A stretch of 5,698 nt of DNA, taken from contig CAMNWW010000160.1 in NCBI GenBank assembly GCA_946566415.1, positions 1 through 5,698 on the forward strand, read 5' to 3'. The DNA is from an uncultured Lachnospiraceae bacterium. GTDB taxonomy: Bacteria > Bacillota > Clostridia > Lachnospirales > Lachnospiraceae. The position numbers and the translations under genes are program-made. Positions 1-5,698 of the stretch are shown here, piece by piece (within the stretch, counting starts at the first letter, position 1; each line of letters starts with the position of its first letter). The notes under the pieces are model-generated. The model was not told where the DNA came from and did not search any database. It saw nothing but the letters and a program-made list of their open reading frames with translations.

Positions 1-1672
1 TCAAGACCTGACAGTTCTCCGGTTTTTCTTCCAGGAGGTTGCCGTTCTTCCCCACATATACCGTGGTGGAGGTCACGATCTTCTCCCGGATCGCGTCGAT
101 CGGCGGGTTTGTGACCTGTGCGAACAATTGTTTAAAATAATAAAATAAGGGCTGATATTCTTTGGAGAGGACTGCCAAAGGCGTATCCACCCCCATAGCC
201 CCGATCTCCTCGCTCCCGGTAAGCGCCATGGCGCAGATCCCGTTCCTGCATTCCTCCCATGTATAGCCGAAAGCCTTTTGAAGCCGCGCCCTCTCCTCTT
301 TGGTATAAGAAGGAATCTTTTCATTCGGGATCTTCAGCTCCTTTAACGTGACAAGATTAGAATCCAGCCATTCACCGTAAGGCGCCCTCTTAGCATACTG
401 TTCCTTGATCTCTTCATCTTCCATGACCCGTCCCTTAACCGTGTCCACCAGAAGAATCTTTCCCGGATGCAGACGTTCTTTCTTCAAAATGTGTTCTGCC
501 GGGATCTCCAGAGCGCCCACTTCGGAGGAAAGGATCAGCCTGTCGTCATCTGTAATATAGTAGCGGGAAGGGCGAAGCCCGTTCCGGTCCAGCACCGCTC
601 CCATAGAATCTCCGTCGGAGAACAGGATCGACGCCGGTCCGTCCCACGGCTCCATCATCGTCGCATAATACTGATAAAAATCCCGCCCTTCCTGGGAAAT
701 CGTATCGTTATGCGTCCAAGGCTCCGGAATCGTAATCATCACCGCCAGAGGAAGCTCCATACCGCTCATCACCAGAAATTCCAATGTATTATCCAGCATC
801 GCGGAATCTGAACCGCCGGTATTTACCACAGGAAGAACTTTTGTCAGATCGTCCGCAGAAAATCCCGGCGTACACATCGTCTCCTCCCGCGCCAGCATTT
901 TATCCGCATTTCCTTTGATCGTGTTGATCTCGCCGTTATGTACGATAAAACGGTTCGGGTGCGCCCTCTCCCAGCTTGGGTTCGTGTTCGTAGAAAACCG
1001 GGAATGCACGATGGCGATGGCGGAATCATAGTCTTCATCCTGCAGATCCCGGAAAAAGGTGCGGAGCTGGCCTACCAAAAACATTCCTTTATAGACAATC
1101 GTCCTGCTGGATAAGGACGGCACATAAGTATTGTCATTGCTTTGCTCAAATACCCGGCGCACCACATAAAGCTTCCTGTCGAAATCCAGCCCTTTATTCA
1201 CCCTTTCCGGCTTCTTGACAAAAGCCTGGCAGATTACGGGCATACATTCTCTCGCCTTCTGTCCCAAAACCTCCGGCATGGTCGGTACGTCCCTCCATCC
1301 CAAAAATTCCATGCCTTCCTTTTCCACAATGATCTCAAACATTTTTTTTGCCTGACTGCGTTTGAGCTCATTCTGGGGAAAGAAGAACATCCCCACTCCG
1401 TATTCTCTTTCTCCGCCGATCTCCACCTGGCATTCTTTGCATGCTTTTTCAAAAAAGCGGTGCGATACCTGTGTCAAAATCCCCACTCCGTCGCCGGTCT
1501 TTCCTTCCGCGTCCTTGCCCGCCCGGTGCTCCAGATTCTCCACAATCTTAAGTGCGTCCGCAACGATCTGATGGCTCTTTTTCCCTTTTATATGAACCAC
1601 CGCGCCGATACCACAGTTATCATGTTCAAATTCCGGACTGTATAGTCCTCTGCTTCCTTGCTGCCTTGCCAT
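1..1672 (-). CDS. gltB: Glutamate synthase (GOGAT) large subunit, N-terminal 557 residues, partial at left edge
   Basis: This is the large subunit of glutamate synthase, which transfers the glutamine amide to 2-oxoglutarate to give two glutamates. The frame is open from the ATG at 1672-1670 to the window edge (557 codons; full-length family members are about 1500 aa). The start is fixed by an in-frame TGA at 1687-1685 and a strong GAGGAGG site. A 19-residue propeptide precedes the nucleophile Cys20 (DNCGIG). The class II glutamine amidotransferase domain spans about residues 20-430, with Arg225 in HSRFSTNTNPSWERAHPNRF, the oxyanion pair Asn246-Gly247 in HNGEIN, and Asp289 in GGSDSAMLDN. The central domain begins at about residue 470 and carries MGVDTPLAVLS and the hallmark FKQLFAQVTNPPIDAIRE (residues 513-530). 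The FMN and Fe-S synthase domain lies outside the window, as would any gltD. It is transcribed divergently from glnN. Identity is clear from the motifs; the cofactor class (NADPH or ferredoxin) cannot be decided from this part. Confidence 0.96.
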   Translation of the reverse strand, partial: MARQQGSRGLYSPEFEHDNCGIGAVVHIKGKKSHQIVADALKIVENLEHRAGKDAEGKTGDGVGILTQVSHRFFEKACKECQVEIGGEREYGVGMFFFPQNELKRSQAKKMFEIIVEKEGMEFLGWRDVPTMPEVLGQKARECMPVICQAFVKKPERVNKGLDFDRKLYVVRRVFEQSNDNTYVPSLSSRTIVYKGMFLVGQLRTFFRDLQDEDYDSAIAIVHSRFSTNTNPSWERAHPNRFIVHNGEINTIKGNADKMLAREETMCTPGFSADDLTKVLPVVNTGGSDSAMLDNTLEFLVMSGMELPLAVMITIPEPWTHNDTISQEGRDFYQYYATMMEPWDGPASILFSDGDSMGAVLDRNGLRPSRYYITDDDRLILSSEVGALEIPAEHILKKERLHPGKILLVDTVKGRVMEDEEIKEQYAKRAPYGEWLDSNLVTLKELKIPNEKIPSYTKEERARLQKAFGYTWEECRNGICAMALTGSEEIGAMGVDTPLAVLSKEYQPLFYYFKQLFAQVTNPPIDAIREKIVTSTTVYVGKNGNLLEEKPENCQVL

Positions 1673-1679
1673 AGGTTTT

Positions 1680-1686
1680 CCTCCTC
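1680..1686 (-). promoter_or_regulatory. gltB ribosome binding site
   Basis: GAGGAGG on the minus strand lies 7 nt before the gltB ATG. This spacing, together with the in-frame TGA that overlaps the site, settles the gltB start. Confidence 0.85.
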
Positions 1687-1729
1687 ACTTTCATCCATTA
1701 TGCTCCCTAGACATAAAAAGATTTCAATG

Positions 1730-1797
1730 AAAAAAGACGCCGAAGATACCTGCCTTTGCATATGAATGCATACTGCCGCAGGTTCTATGACGCCTTT
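1730..1797 (-). terminator. Leader hairpin with U-tract upstream of gltB, probable transcription attenuator
   Basis: In the gltB-sense RNA, AAAGGCGUC (1797-1789) pairs with GGCGUCUUU (1741-1733) over 9 positions, two of them G-U. After a 2x2 internal loop, AGA pairs with UCU, then ACCUGC (1783-1778) pairs with GCAGGU (1753-1748). An inner stem UGCAU/ACGUA-type (UGCAU 1770-1766, AUGCA 1761-1757) closes a 4-nt loop UCAU. The 3' arm runs directly into six U residues (1735-1730). It lies about 60 nt upstream of the gltB start and downstream of the proposed promoter. No other minus-strand gene lies upstream that it could terminate, so attenuation of gltB is the simplest reading. The stem is seen directly; function is inferred. 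Confidence 0.68.
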
Positions 1798-1835
1798 GCC
1801 ATACTCTCATGCTTCATTCATTTTTCACGGGTTAT

Positions 1836-1864
1836 AGTCTACCGCATTTGTCCGGATTTGTAAA
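1836..1864 (-). promoter_or_regulatory. gltB promoter, sigma-A type
   Basis: On the minus strand, TTTACA (1864-1859, 5 of 6 to consensus) is followed after 17 bp by TAGACT (1841-1836, 4 of 6). A start near 1829-1830 would give a leader of roughly 155 nt containing the attenuator hairpin. An overlapping TATAAC (1836-1831) has no well-spaced -35 partner, so TAGACT is preferred. Confidence 0.65.
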
Positions 1865-1884
1865 GTTATTTTTCAAAAAAGGAC

Positions 1885-1913
1885 TTGACAAAGGAAAAAA
1901 AGGCGTGTATCAT
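1885..1913 (+). promoter_or_regulatory. glnN promoter, sigma-A type
   Basis: A perfect TTGACA (1885-1890) is separated by exactly 17 bp from TATCAT (1908-1913, 5 of 6 to consensus). A start near 1920 would give a leader of about 100 nt. The hairpin that follows begins only about 11 nt after this predicted start. Its -35 box is 20 bp from, and oriented opposite to, the gltB -35 box, so the two promoters stand back to back. This is the strongest promoter match in the window. Confidence 0.8.
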
Positions 1914-1930
1914 GCGAAAAGTAAAGCAAA

Positions 1931-1966
1931 GGCGCTTTGGAGGCTATCTCCGAAGTGCCCTTTTTT
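1931..1966 (+). terminator. Leader hairpin with U-tract upstream of glnN, probable transcription attenuator
   Basis: GGCGCUUUGGAG (1931-1942) pairs with CUCCGAAGUGCC (1948-1959) over 12 uninterrupted positions, two of them G-U, closing a 5-nt loop GCUAU. It is followed by C and six U residues (1961-1966). A further AGCAA (1925-1929) and UUGCU (1968-1972) could pair outside it. This has all the marks of an intrinsic terminator, yet it sits between the glnN promoter and the glnN start, with no plus-strand gene before it. It is therefore likely a leader attenuator controlling glnN and purF together. The loop is not the A-x-x-G-x-x hexaloop of ANTAR targets. Confidence 0.75.
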
Positions 1967-2003
1967 ATTGCTCTTAATTTGTTTCAAGTTAAAAGCAGAC
2001 CTG

Positions 2004-2010
2004 AAAGGAG
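2004..2010 (+). promoter_or_regulatory. glnN ribosome binding site
   Basis: AAAGGAG lies 9 nt before the ATG at 2020. An in-frame TGA at 2002-2004 rules out any upstream start in this frame. Confidence 0.85.
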
Positions 2011-2019
2011 ACAAATATT

Positions 2020-4119
2020 ATGACAAAGAATATTCCTGAAATTTACGGCAGCCTAGTCTTCAACGACAAGGTGATGCGCGAAAAACTGCCCAAAGATATC
2101 TATAAGGCGCTTCGCAAAACACTCAAAAATAATACGCATCTCGAACTGGATGTGGCAAATTCCGTTGCGGTTGCGATGAAAGAATGGGCCGTTGAGAACG
2201 GCGCCACACACTTTACTCATTGGTTCCAGCCCATGACTGGTTTCACCGCTGAAAAACATGACAGTTTCATCACCCCGGTTGAGAACGGCCAGATCATCAT
2301 GGATTTCTCCGGCAAAGAGCTGGTAAAAGGGGAGCCGGATGCTTCCAGCTTCCCTTCCGGCGGTCTTAGAGCGACCTTTGAAGCAAGAGGCTACACGGCT
2401 TGGGACCCTACTTCACCCGCTTTTATTAAGGATGGAACTCTCTATATTCCTACCGCTTTTTGTTCCTATACAGGCGAAGCGCTGGATAAGAAGACTCCTC
2501 TTCTGCGTTCCATGGAGACACTGAATCATGAAGCGGTCAAGGTTCTGAACCTTCTGGGTCATACGGACGTACATAGTGTATCTACAACGATCGGTCCTGA
2601 ACAGGAATATTTTCTGGTAGATAAAGAACTGTACAGACAGAGGAAAGATTTGATCTTCACCGGAAGAACGCTGCTGGGAGCAATGCCCCCGAAAGGACAG
2701 GAATTGGAAGATCACTATTTTGGTTCCATCAAACCCCGTATCGCCGCCTATATGCATGAATTAGATGAAGAGCTCTGGAAATTAGGCATTCCTGCCAAGA
2801 CCAAACATAATGAGGTTGCTCCGGCACAGCATGAGCTTGCCCCCATATTCGATACCGCCAATATCGCTGTAGACCACAATCAGCTCACCATGGAAGTCAT
2901 GAAAACCGTTGCGGACAGACATGGGCTGGTCTGCCTTCTTCACGAAAAACCGTTTGAAGGAATCAATGGTTCCGGAAAACACAACAACTGGTCCATGATC
3001 ACCGACACAGGCGTAAACCTTCTGGATCCGGGACGCACACCTGCAGAAAATACACAGTTTTTAGTATTTCTGATGGCTGTAATCAAAGCGGTGGATGAGT
3101 ATGCGGATCTGATGCGGATCTCCGTCGCCAGCGCCGGAAACGACCACAGGCTTGGGGCTAACGAGGCTCCTCCGGCGATCATCTCCATTTTCCTCGGCGA
3201 TGAACTGACCGCGGTCTTGGATTCCATCGAACACGATACCTACTTCGGCAAACAACAGAAGGTTCAGATGGAGATGGGCGCCAAGGTCTTAGCCCATTTT
3301 ACAAAAGATAATACGGACCGGAACCGGACTTCTCCATTTGCTTTTACAGGCAATAAATTTGAATTTCGCAGCCTTGGCTCTTCAGTGTCCGTTGCCACCC
3401 CGAATATCGTACTCAACACTGCCGTTGCCGAAGCCTTAAGCCAATTCTATGACGAACTGAAAGATACCCCTCTCGGCGAGATGGACTCAGCGGTTCACGA
3501 ATTGGTAAAACGTGCTATCCTGAAACATAAGAGGGTTGTTTTCAATGGCAACGGATACACGGACGAATGGGTAGAAGAAGCAAAAAAACGCGGTCTGTTC
3601 AACTTAAGATCCACGCCGGAAGCGCTGCCCCGCTTCATCGCGGACAGCAGTATAGAATTGTTCGAGAAACATCATATTTTCACGAAGACAGAAATTTTCT
3701 CCAGATACGAGATCCTTCTGGAAAATTACTGTAAGGCGCTTCATATTGAGGCGAAGACTCTGCAGGATATGATCCGGCGTGATTTCCTGCCGGCGCTGAT
3801 GTCCTATTCCGATGAGATTTCTTGCTCTATCCAGAACAAGAAGGCGGCCATAGAAGACCTTCCTTGTTTTGCGGAAGGAAAACTCCTCACAAAACTTTGC
3901 GGCTATTACGAGGATATATACCGGGCTGAAGAAATTTTGGAATCAGATACCAGGAAAGCGGAGGGCATGGAGAATATGCAGGCTGCCGCCGTCTTCTACC
4001 ACGAGACGGTTCTTGCCGATATGGCGGCTGTCCGCAAAATCGCCGATGCGGCGGAAGAATATCTGCCTGACAGCTACCTCCCCTATCCGAACTATGAGCA
4101 ACTTTTGTTTTCCATCTAA
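2020..4119 (+). CDS. glnN: Glutamine synthetase type III (GlnN)
   Basis: A cytoplasmic enzyme that makes glutamine from glutamate, ammonia and ATP. At 699 aa it has the length of the GSIII family (about 700 aa), well above GSI (about 450). The GSIII-type N-terminal region contains FPSGGLRATFEARGYTAWDP (residues 111-130). The catalytic core shows GPEQEYFLV (192-200) with metal-binding glutamates, KTKHNEVAPAQHEL (260-273), the ATP/glutamate-site segment NGSGKHNNWSM (316-326), RLGANEAPP (377-385), and RTSPFAFTGNKFEFRSLGSS (436-455). A helical C-terminal extension (about 540-699) is typical of GSIII. No frameshift or missing key motif is seen. It is the first gene of a likely two-gene unit with purF and is divergent from gltB, so both halves of the GS-GOGAT cycle are adjacent. 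Expression is probably set by the upstream attenuator. No GlnR-type operator and no adjacent PII or ANTAR regulator gene is visible. Confidence 0.97.
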   Translation: MTKNIPEIYGSLVFNDKVMREKLPKDIYKALRKTLKNNTHLELDVANSVAVAMKEWAVENGATHFTHWFQPMTGFTAEKHDSFITPVENGQIIMDFSGKELVKGEPDASSFPSGGLRATFEARGYTAWDPTSPAFIKDGTLYIPTAFCSYTGEALDKKTPLLRSMETLNHEAVKVLNLLGHTDVHSVSTTIGPEQEYFLVDKELYRQRKDLIFTGRTLLGAMPPKGQELEDHYFGSIKPRIAAYMHELDEELWKLGIPAKTKHNEVAPAQHELAPIFDTANIAVDHNQLTMEVMKTVADRHGLVCLLHEKPFEGINGSGKHNNWSMITDTGVNLLDPGRTPAENTQFLVFLMAVIKAVDEYADLMRISVASAGNDHRLGANEAPPAIISIFLGDELTAVLDSIEHDTYFGKQQKVQMEMGAKVLAHFTKDNTDRNRTSPFAFTGNKFEFRSLGSSVSVATPNIVLNTAVAEALSQFYDELKDTPLGEMDSAVHELVKRAILKHKRVVFNGNGYTDEWVEEAKKRGLFNLRSTPEALPRFIADSSIELFEKHHIFTKTEIFSRYEILLENYCKALHIEAKTLQDMIRRDFLPALMSYSDEISCSIQNKKAAIEDLPCFAEGKLLTKLCGYYEDIYRAEEILESDTRKAEGMENMQAAAVFYHETVLADMAAVRKIADAAEEYLPDSYLPYPNYEQLLFSI

Positions 4120-4121
4120 CT

Positions 4122-4127
4122 AAGGGG
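4122..4127 (+). promoter_or_regulatory. purF ribosome binding site, decides the start
   Basis: AAGGGG lies 11 nt before the ATG at 4139, a slightly long spacing. A GTG at 4127 is in the same frame and would give a 471-aa protein, but it overlaps this site and has no purine-rich sequence of its own upstream (CATCTAACT). The ATG is therefore preferred. Confidence 0.65.
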
Positions 4128-4138
4128 TGTCGTTATAT

Positions 4139-5542
4139 ATGCTAACTCATTCAGCTATAAATGAGCCGGATTTGGCGCATTCCATTCATGAGGAGTGCGG
4201 AGTCTTCGGGATCTTTCATCCCGAAGATAGCGATGCGGCTCCTGATATCTACTATGGCCTGTGCGCACTGCAGCACCGGGGACAGGAATCCTGCGGTATC
4301 GCGGTCTGCGATACGAAAGGTCCCCGGGGAAATATCTCCTGGCACAAAGATATGGGGCTTGCAGGCGAAGTATTCCACCCCGGCGCCCTTGCCTCCCTGA
4401 AAGGAAATATTGGAATCGGACATGTGCGCTACTCCACCACCGGGGCCAGCACAGCGGAAAACGCACAGCCCCTTGTACTGAATTATTTAAAAGGAACTCT
4501 CGCCCTAGCCCACAACGGGAATATTACGAATGCAGAAATCCTTCGCCAAAAGCTTCAGGAAAATGGGGCGATCTTTCATTCCTCCACGGATTCTGAAGTC
4601 GTTGCCTGCTATATTGCCCGGGAGAGGACGCGCACAGCCTGTGTGGAGGACGCAATCTGCAAGACGGCGGAAAACCTGAAGGGCGGCTATGCCCTTGTCA
4701 TCATGAGCCCGCGTAAACTGATCGGCGTCAGGGATCCGTTAGGATTAAAGCCCCTTTGCCTTGGGCAGCGCGGCAAAAGCTATGTCCTTGCCTCCGAAAG
4801 CTGCGCTCTTCTCGCTGTCGGGGCGACATTCATTCGTGATATTATCCCCGGCGAGATCGTTACCATTACGAAAGACGGCGTCCATTTTGACAGCCGTCTT
4901 ATACAGGCAAAAAGGGCACACTGCATTTTTGAATATATCTATTTTGCCCGCCTAGATTCTGTTATGGACGGGATCAGCATCTACGACGCCCGTGTCCGCG
5001 CAGGCAGAGCGCTTGCCGCCTCCTGCCCTGCAGACGCGGATCTGGTGACCGGCGTGCCGGATTCCGGTCTTGCGGCGGCAACCGGATTCGCAGAGGCCTG
5101 TGGTCTGCCCTTTGCCCTTGCTTTCCATAAAAATAGTTATGTGGGGAGAACCTTCATCAAACCCACGCAAAAGGAGCGGGAATCCGCCGTCCATATGAAG
5201 CTGAGCGTACTTTCCAGCGTTGTTAAGGATAAACGTCTCGTCCTCATCGACGATTCCATCGTCCGCGGCACCACCATCGCAAGCCTTATCCGTATGCTAA
5301 AAGATGCCGGAGCACGGGAAGTCCATGTCCGTATCAGCTCCCCTCCATTTTTGTATCCCTGCTATTACGGAACCGACGTCCCAAGCAACGAGCAGCTCAT
5401 TGCCTTCTCCCATACGGCAGAAGAAATTTGTACACGGATCAAAGCGGATTCCCTGGGCTATATGAGAATCGAGGATTTCTATCAGATGACCGGGGATCTG
5501 CCGCTCTGTAAGGCGTGTTTTGATAATCAATATCCCGTATAA
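4139..5542 (+). CDS. purF: Amidophosphoribosyltransferase (PurF), Fe-S cluster type
   Basis: The first committed step of purine synthesis: PRPP plus glutamine gives phosphoribosylamine. From the ATG the protein is 467 aa (Bacillus-type PurF is about 476). A 19-residue propeptide precedes the nucleophile Cys20 (EECGVFGI). The class II amidotransferase domain (about 20-240) shows QHRGQES, Arg97 in HVRYSTTG, Asn126-Gly127 in HNGNIT and Asp151 in SSTDSEV. The phosphoribosyltransferase domain carries GVPDSG (305-310) and the PRPP loop VLIDDSIVRGTT (368-379). Cys262, Cys408, Cys457 and Cys460 match the four 4Fe-4S ligands of the Bacillus enzyme, so oxygen sensitivity is expected from the family. 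Some usually conserved spots differ: FARLDS instead of FARPDS, and MKLSVLSSVV before the PRPP loop. It lies 19 bp after glnN with no terminator between them and no other pur gene in view, so it may be a glnN-linked paralogue. Confidence 0.95.
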   Translation: MLTHSAINEPDLAHSIHEECGVFGIFHPEDSDAAPDIYYGLCALQHRGQESCGIAVCDTKGPRGNISWHKDMGLAGEVFHPGALASLKGNIGIGHVRYSTTGASTAENAQPLVLNYLKGTLALAHNGNITNAEILRQKLQENGAIFHSSTDSEVVACYIARERTRTACVEDAICKTAENLKGGYALVIMSPRKLIGVRDPLGLKPLCLGQRGKSYVLASESCALLAVGATFIRDIIPGEIVTITKDGVHFDSRLIQAKRAHCIFEYIYFARLDSVMDGISIYDARVRAGRALAASCPADADLVTGVPDSGLAAATGFAEACGLPFALAFHKNSYVGRTFIKPTQKERESAVHMKLSVLSSVVKDKRLVLIDDSIVRGTTIASLIRMLKDAGAREVHVRISSPPFLYPCYYGTDVPSNEQLIAFSHTAEEICTRIKADSLGYMRIEDFYQMTGDLPLCKACFDNQYPV

Positions 5543-5570
5543 AAGGATGCTTATCCTGTCGTCACTATGC

Positions 5571-5594
5571 TGAGCCGCTTTTCCATGCGGCTCA
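5571..5594 (+). terminator. Hairpin after purF, possible terminator
   Basis: TGAGCCGC (5571-5578) and GCGGCTCA (5587-5594) form a perfect 8-bp stem with loop TTTTCCAT, 28 bp after the purF stop. The following sequence, TATTTCAATATC, is only moderately U-rich, so this is a weak intrinsic terminator or a stabilising 3' hairpin. A smaller hairpin, AGGAT/ATCCT with loop GCTT (5544-5557), lies between it and the stop. On the opposite strand the hairpin starts at a TGA codon and has no U-tract. Confidence 0.5.
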
Positions 5595-5698
5595 TATTTC
5601 AATATCTCCATATTGTTTTGACCGTAGCACCGTATATCGGTTTCGCGGCAAGGTGAGCGACGTGGAGTGGAAACAGTATAAGGAAACGGGCGGAGTGG
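5592..5698. other. Right-edge segment, open in both directions, not assignable
   Basis: On the minus strand a frame enters from the edge and ends at TGA 5594-5592, giving a 34-residue C-terminus that contains LPRNRYTVLRSKQYGDIEI. It would converge on purF and share the 5571-5594 hairpin. On the plus strand a GTG at 5653-5655 opens VSDVEWKQYKETGGV to the edge, also without a stop, but with no clear ribosome binding site. I do not recognise either peptide with confidence. The segment is too short to choose by codon use. Confidence 0.3.

Noticed and set aside
1589..1698. Short minus-strand upstream ORFs starting at 1698 and 1694 that overlap the gltB start out of frame, with AGGGAG nearby
   Set aside because: The peptides (about 36 and 22 aa) show no recognisable features, the gltB ATG has a better-placed GAGGAGG, and the overlap is expected by chance in purine-rich sequence. 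Conservation would be needed to revive a leader-peptide idea.
1859..1890. TGTAAA ... TTGACA inverted pair resembling a GlnR/TnrA-type operator
   Set aside because: The Bacillus consensus is TGTNA-N7-TNACA; here the halves are 20 bp apart. They are simply the two divergent -35 boxes.
1920..2019. T-box or known glutamine riboswitch in the glnN leader
   Set aside because: No T-box signature sequence and no glnA or Downstream-peptide motif core is visible, and the leader of about 100 nt is too short for a T-box.
1809..2039. Plus-strand 76-codon ORF across the intergenic region
   Set aside because: It covers both promoters and the glnN hairpin, has no convincing ribosome binding site and runs into glnN out of frame. 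The sequence is better explained as regulatory DNA.
4151..4596. Several overlapping ORFs on both strands within the 5' part of purF
   Set aside because: They are shadows of a well-supported PurF frame whose catalytic and cofactor residues are all in place; GC-rich third positions open the antisense frames.
5567..5656. 29-codon hydrophobic peptide frame starting at ATG 5567
   Set aside because: It starts just before and runs through the post-purF hairpin, has no ribosome binding site, and low-complexity hydrophobic frames are common in such sequence.
1..5698. CRISPR array, tRNA, rRNA, insertion sequence or attachment site
   Set aside because: None was seen by eye on either strand; nearly all of the window is accounted for by three metabolic genes and their control regions.

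Overview
The window is a compact nitrogen-assimilation locus, most likely from an anaerobic Firmicute of the Clostridia, with Lachnospiraceae-like genomes the best guess. Reasons are the type III glutamine synthetase, the Fe-S type PurF, strong purine-rich Shine-Dalgarno sites, sigma-A-type promoters with A/T-rich spacers, and moderate GC content. The assignment is inferred from protein style, not from a database search.

Layout. Positions 1-1672 (minus strand) hold the first 557 codons of glutamate synthase large subunit (gltB). The reading frame is uninterrupted and runs off the left edge. Positions 1673-2019 are a 347-bp divergent control region with two back-to-back promoters. Each promoter fires into a 5' leader that contains a hairpin followed by six U residues, i.e. 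an apparent transcription attenuator in front of each gene. Positions 2020-4119 (plus) encode type III glutamine synthetase (glnN, 699 aa). After 19 bp comes purF (4139-5542, plus, 467 aa), amidophosphoribosyltransferase, probably in the same transcript. A hairpin after purF probably ends the unit. The last ~100 bases are open in both directions and I cannot assign them.

How the genes fit together. GlnN makes glutamine from glutamate, ammonia and ATP. GltB (with GltD, expected outside the window) turns glutamine plus 2-oxoglutarate into two glutamates. PurF takes the amide of glutamine to commit PRPP to purine synthesis. The window therefore holds the producer of glutamine and two of its major users. 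GltB and PurF are both N-terminal-nucleophile amidotransferases with the catalytic Cys at residue 20 behind a 19-residue propeptide.

The most interesting part is the intergenic region. The two divergent leaders share GCAAAGGCG, TATCTYCG, a T6 run and ATTG in the same order around their hairpins, although the central stems differ. Because the genes are divergent, neither hairpin can be the 3' terminator of a neighbouring gene. This suggests a common RNA-level (attenuation) control of the two halves of the GS-GOGAT cycle. No recognised riboswitch or GlnR-type operator was found by eye.
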